This document shows, piece after piece, positions 60,331 through 64,000 of a DNA stretch of 64,000 nt (position 1 is the stretch's first letter; each line of letters begins with the position of its first letter). The stretch comes from Rhabditoides inermis (lineage: Eukaryota; Nematoda; Chromadorea; Rhabditida; Rhabditidae): the NCBI GenBank assembly GCA_963966185.1, contig CAWZYM010000229.1, positions 1 through 64,000 on the forward strand, in the 5' to 3' direction. The notes under the pieces were generated by a model. That model saw only the letters and a list, made by a program, of their open reading frames with translations, did no database searches and had not been told where the DNA came from. The position numbers and the translations under genes are program-made.

Positions 60331-61473
60331 ATGCATCTCCTCCTCCTCATCCTCCTCGCGGCTCCCGCCCTCGCCGGACCCACCACTCCCAGTAGACCCA
60401 CCACTGCTGAATCTACTCCTGCCGCTTCCCCCACCGTCGCCCACTTCTCGTCCTCGACTGTGCCCTCGTCCACTACCGTATCCACCACCACTCCTACCAC
60501 GACCACCCAGGCTGCTATTGGCACAGTGAGTACCTTCCAGCATGTGCACATTCCATCCGCTCTTCCCTTGCAGATCCGTCAGTGCACATGTGAGGAGACG
60601 GCCGACTGTCGCGACAACGCCTTCAAGAACATCACCACCTGCTTCGATGAATGCGACGCCACCCTCGGAAGTGAGTACCGTAGCCTAGATCACAGTACCG
60701 TATCCCGATTCTAATTACCGTACCCCTGTTCAGTTTTCGGCAAGGACACGACGCACTTCCTCTCCTGCTTCGAGAAGTACGCGGATGGAATGACCCAGGC
60801 CGAGATCTGCCTGCGCGACAACATCGGAGAGATGTGAGTACCGTACCCAACACTGCAGAATACAGTACCCTAATGTACCGTATTGCAGCTGCAACGCCGG
60901 CAATACGACCGCCTTTGTGCCGATGATCGACTACGACCAGTACAGCGGATTCCACTTCAGGAACAAGACCATCAAGGTACCGTAATCCGAGTACCACTAC
61001 TCATACAGTAACCCGCCGTGTTTCAGGGAGGCGCGTTCAGGCAGAAGGCGCACAAGCACTTCCACGTCTTCCAGAAGTTCTCGCACTGCGCCAAGCACTG
61101 CACCCACAAGCGCATGGCCGCCTGCTACGCTGACAAGGGGTACGTCGGGTTACGGTATATTGAATGAGGATTACTGTAGGTTGCATGATGATTACTGTAC
61201 TCTGTCCATTGCAGTTGCGGCATCGTGCTGCCGTCTCCGTCGTCTTTTGCCGAGACCATGGACAACTGTGCCAAGACGTTCAAGGGAGCCGGGGCCAAGT
61301 GGCGCCAGACGTGCCAGTGTCTGCTATTCGAGAAGAAGGTACGGGTGGGGTACAGTAGACGGCGGGTTACGGTAGCCAGATACTGTATTATTCATTCTCG
61401 CTTATTGCAGGTGACGACTCTGGCTGGCAGCTGCGCGGTGATGGGAATCCCCCAGGTCCTCAAGCAGTTCTGA
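60331..61473 (+). CDS. Secreted cysteine-rich protein with mucin-like N-terminal stretch
   Basis: Seven exons with consistent phases. Signal peptide MHLLLLILLAAPALAG, then about 45 residues very rich in Thr/Ser/Pro (STTVSTTTPTTTTQ) likely to be O-glycosylated, then a folded part of about 190 residues with roughly 16 cysteines: QCTCEETADCRDNAF, TTCFDECDATLG, FLSCFEKYADGM, EICLRDNIGE, an N-glycosylation site NTT, HCAKHCTHKRMAACYADKGC, DNCAKTF, TCQCLLFEK and GSCAVMG. It ends VLKQF at 61473, and GATAAAG follows at about 61525. The regular Cys spacing suggests disulphide-bonded helical hairpins. It resembles secreted nematode proteins of unknown function; I do not assign a family. Confidence 0.72.
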
Positions 61474-61645
61474 TCTCACCTACTCCCACAACCCACCCCA
61501 GTGCTTCTATTGTATATTCAGTTACGATAAAGTTCTTTGAAACATTACTGATGTATACCATAAAACGAAACACAGCACAAGCACAATGGATCTTGTTGTT
61601 TTGAATACACGAGAAGTCAGGATACTAGAAAAAAAACTTCTAATT

Positions 61646-64000
61646 CTAGTCGAAGCGAAGAATCTCGACAGATAAGAGGGGGCCGTTGTTGAATCCGCCA
61701 ATCACGTACAGCTCCTGGATAGTACGATAAGATACGAAAATGGTTACCAACACAAATTACCAATAACTTACATGATTGAGTTCGACGACAGCACAGTCCT
61801 GACGTGCTTTCTTGAGAGAAGGAAGCGAGGTCCACGAGCCTTTGTGCAGCATCTTTAAGGCACAACGGCGTTTAGAATTACCAAGGTTCATCGAAATTCA
61901 TTCTCGAGAACTGGGCGAAACTGATAACACGTAGCGGGAATCGTACCGGCATAGCATGGTCCGTGAAACCACGGCATTTCACCACGATCAGTTAAAAACG
62001 GAAATTGTTTTTTCCCTGCAAGAGTTGCTACAGAATCCGCCAGGCTCCCGGCACGAAAAGAAAAACAAATAAATTTTCGTCCAGAATGGCGTAAACTTTC
62101 GCGCTCCAATTGAAATTATCCTTTTGTAACCGCGACGCAACTTGATTTCTTTTTAACTAACGTGAACCGCCGTGGAACCATGAGCGTTACCACAACACTA
62201 CAAAGACATGTGCTGTCGAACTCATATCGACGAGATGCGTACAGAGCTCAACTTTCCAATAAGAATTTGGCGCTTTTCGCATTCGCGTTCGCATTCGCTT
62301 TACCATGCTTCGCACGTGCACATGTTGGTAGGTAATGCGGAAACGCCGTTCTTTCGCATTGGGCCCACTGAAATTTGAGGAAAAAACGTACCTTGACATC
62401 GTGCACATAATTTTCGGTGCGGTGATAGCCGTATTTGTCTTCCGTCACGCACTTTCCACCGGCGATCAAGACTCGATTATCGCACGACACTGCGCCCACC
62501 GACTGTACACGTACCTTCTGTAATATGCACACTATCCACTCCACTCAGCATTCTATTAACATGGACAGTGCACACGTTCGCAGTGAGCTTTTTCTACCAA
62601 ATTGATATACAGCCCAGGGAATATTTAGTTCCGCCACCACTCCGCTCGTCCGGCCCGCATTTGAAAATTGCGCGCGCGCGAAAGTTTGAGAGTTAATTTA
62701 TTTTTTCTCTCGAAAGTCTATCGATTTTTGCCGCCTCGCACTCTGCGCTCTCTACTGGCGGAAACTAAATTTGCCCACCCACTGGAGGAGGTAGCCATAA
62801 GATATCAAAAGTCATAGCCGGGGCGCGGCTCAGTGGATAGAGCGTTCGTCTCTCAATCTCACGGTCGCTGGTTCGATCCCCCTCGGAGTCAACCATTCTT
62901 GTTAAGTTCACTCAGCCCCTGTGGTTTGGCAAACCACTCTCATGGTAGCCAGAAGGCGTCACAGCTCCATCTACGGACTCAAGAACGGAACTTGTCGTAA
63001 TCCAAGAACCCCATCTTGTTCTCGACTAGGAGGATCCCGGATTCAACCGGCTAAAAACACCACTGCGTTCAAAACACAAAAAATGCTTTCCCCAACTTGT
63101 TGATTTTTAATTAGAATTTTGATTTCCGATAGTTTAAACATTACTCCTTATTTGGCGCGCCGTATATCTATCTCGGACGGTTTCAGAGCACTTTTTTTCG
63201 CCACTGCACCACCCTGGTTGCTCCGCAACCGTCCGAGATAGAATACGGCGCGCAGAAAAAGAATTGGTGTTAAATCATCAAAAATTCAATTTAAAAAGCA
63301 AAATCAAAACCCGGAACTGCGTTGACCGGTTTTCGAAAAAAAAAGACGTCCCAGAGAAGTCCGGAAAGAATCGGCAAATTGAAAAGCATATCCGGAGAGC
63401 GAACCCACACCCTACCGCTTGACAGACGGCCGCTCTATCCACTAGGCCACCGCCGCTGTTTCACAGCTCGCGCGAATGGAATGACAGGCCGCAAAAGCTA
63501 TCCACACGGTTTAGCTCCAAAATTTGAAACGTAAATATCTCGAAACGTATGTCCGGTCCTGTGGGTTTGAAAACGATTTTTGACTAGTGACCTCCTAGGG
63601 TATCTCTGATATCAGTTTGGTCACCATCGGCTTCTGTGACCTAAACGACACTCCATGTAAGCATGTTTTCATAGCTAACTGCGAACTTGTGCACTGCCCA
63701 TGTAAGCATCGAAGAATCAATTTAAAACTCACATCAGGCATTGTGGAGGTCACCCACCTCCCAGTATTGGTATTGCAAGTCTGAACCTAAAAAATTATAA
63801 ATTGCGCCGTTGAACTCATATGCACTGCATACCGTGTTGACGGATACATTGCCGTTATATCCACCGATAGCCATTAGCTGTCCCTTCAAGTCACACAGAG
63901 TGGAACAGTCAGACACATCATTCGGGAAAGCCCCGAGACGAACCCATCTAGAGCCTAAATGAGTGATAGACATTTGAAAGAAATAATGTGAGCGAAAATG
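61646..64000 (-). CDS. Kelch-repeat protein, C-terminal part (5' end outside window)
   Basis: Four minus-strand exons encode kelch blades. Near 63770-63950: WVRLGAFPNDVSDC and DLKGQLMAIGGYNG. At 62392-62515: AVSCDNRVLIAGGKCV and TENYVHDVK. At 61771-61853: GSWTSLPSLKKARQDCAVVE. At 61646-61714: ELYVIGGFNNGPLLSVE and the stop. The GG pairs and Trp/Leu positions fit a beta-propeller. Kelch proteins are often BTB-kelch adaptors of CUL3 ligases, but any BTB domain would lie beyond the right edge. The introns (61860-62390 and 62530-63730) are long and full of repeats. The exon chain may include sequence missed here. Confidence 0.7.
62640..62784 (-). repeat. Dispersed repeat copy B
   Basis: Inverted copy of the repeat at 14833: shared blocks CGCATTTGAAAATT, CGCGCGCGCG, GTCTATCGAT, GCCGCCTCGCACTC, and the end ATTTGCCCACCCACTG. 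It sits in the kelch gene intron. Confidence 0.55.
62821..62890 (+). repeat. tRNA-derived (SINE-like) segment 1
   Basis: A-box-like GGCTCAGTGGATAGAGC at 62827-62843 and B-box-like GGTTCGATCCC at 62870-62880 are spaced as in a tRNA, but the anticodon arm and acceptor stem do not pair properly. It is probably a tRNA-derived repeat and not a functional tRNA. Confidence 0.5.
63155..63253. repeat. Hairpin element with 27-bp inverted arms
   Basis: GCGCGCCGTAT...CTCGGACGGTT (63155-63182) is complementary to AACCGTCCGAGATAG...CGGCGCGC (63227-63253) with about 45 bases between. It looks like a small MITE-type hairpin in the kelch intron. Confidence 0.65.
63394..63452 (-). repeat. tRNA-derived (SINE-like) segment 2
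   Basis: On the minus strand GGCCTAGTGGATAGAGCGG (63430-63448) resembles a pol III A box and GGGTTCGCTCTCC (63394-63406) a B box. It shares TAGTGGATAGAGCG with segment 1 but lies in the opposite orientation about 550 bp away. Stem pairing for a real tRNA is poor. Confidence 0.45.

Noticed and set aside
61920..62000. Another tRNA-like segment (GGTACGATTCCC on the minus strand)
   Set aside because: Only a B-box-like piece is visible; no A box or stems that pair.

Overview
The window is nuclear DNA of a nematode, most likely a free-living or insect-associated rhabditid-type (clade V) worm; a diplogastrid is my guess and is not proven. The reasons are small exons split by short introns with TTTCAG-type acceptors, an acetylcholine-gated chloride channel-type Cys-loop receptor, SH2-tyrosine kinases of the expanded nematode Fer/Fes-like class, a globin with an N-terminal extension, and an RTE-like retrotransposon. 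There are no bacterial operons, rRNA genes or CRISPR arrays. All spliced gene models were assembled by eye from exon translations and splice signals, so exon edges are approximate.

Layout. 1-4.9 kb (minus): a BTB/BACK protein with an alpha-helical (armadillo-like) C-terminal half, interrupted at 2.04-3.66 kb by a TIR-bounded element. 5.0-5.4 kb: a MITE-like element holding a tRNA-like remnant. 5.5-11.2 kb (minus): EOGT, an EGF-domain O-GlcNAc transferase, with a four-helix membrane protein gene nested on the opposite strand of one intron. 11.6-14.0 kb (plus): a secreted precursor of 15 nearly identical 52-residue units, most ending in the furin-like site RAKR. 14.2-15.0 kb: two repeat elements. 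15.1-15.4 kb: a small secreted protein. 16.0-17.8 kb (minus): NudE/NUD-2. 19.0-19.3 kb: the end of a small coiled-coil gene. 19.9-22.7 kb (plus): a globin. 22.8-29.9 kb (minus): a GANP/SAC3 mRNA-export protein. 30.4-32.5 kb (plus): SH2-tyrosine kinase 1. 32.7-35.9 kb: a damaged RTE-like retrotransposon. 38.8-44.9 kb (plus): the ACC/LGC-46-type channel, with SH2-tyrosine kinase 2 nested on the minus strand of its last large intron. 45.6-55.9 kb (minus): DCAF1/VprBP. 56.3-57.0 kb (plus): DPH3. 58.7-59.7 kb: a small secreted peptide. 60.3-61.5 kb: a secreted cysteine-rich protein. 61.6-64.0 kb (minus): a kelch protein running off the right edge, with tRNA-derived repeats in its intron.

The genes are functionally mixed: ER glycosylation, dynein regulation, mRNA export, ubiquitin ligase substrate receptor, diphthamide synthesis, synaptic inhibition and signalling. 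I see no single pathway. The most distinctive features are the RAKR-delimited 15-unit secreted precursor, two opposite-strand nested genes, a TACNGTA motif that recurs in short introns of unrelated genes, (GA/CT)n tracts that begin at splice donors, and single-base frame breaks in otherwise well-conserved coding sequence (BTB protein and DCAF1) that suggest residual assembly indels or decay.
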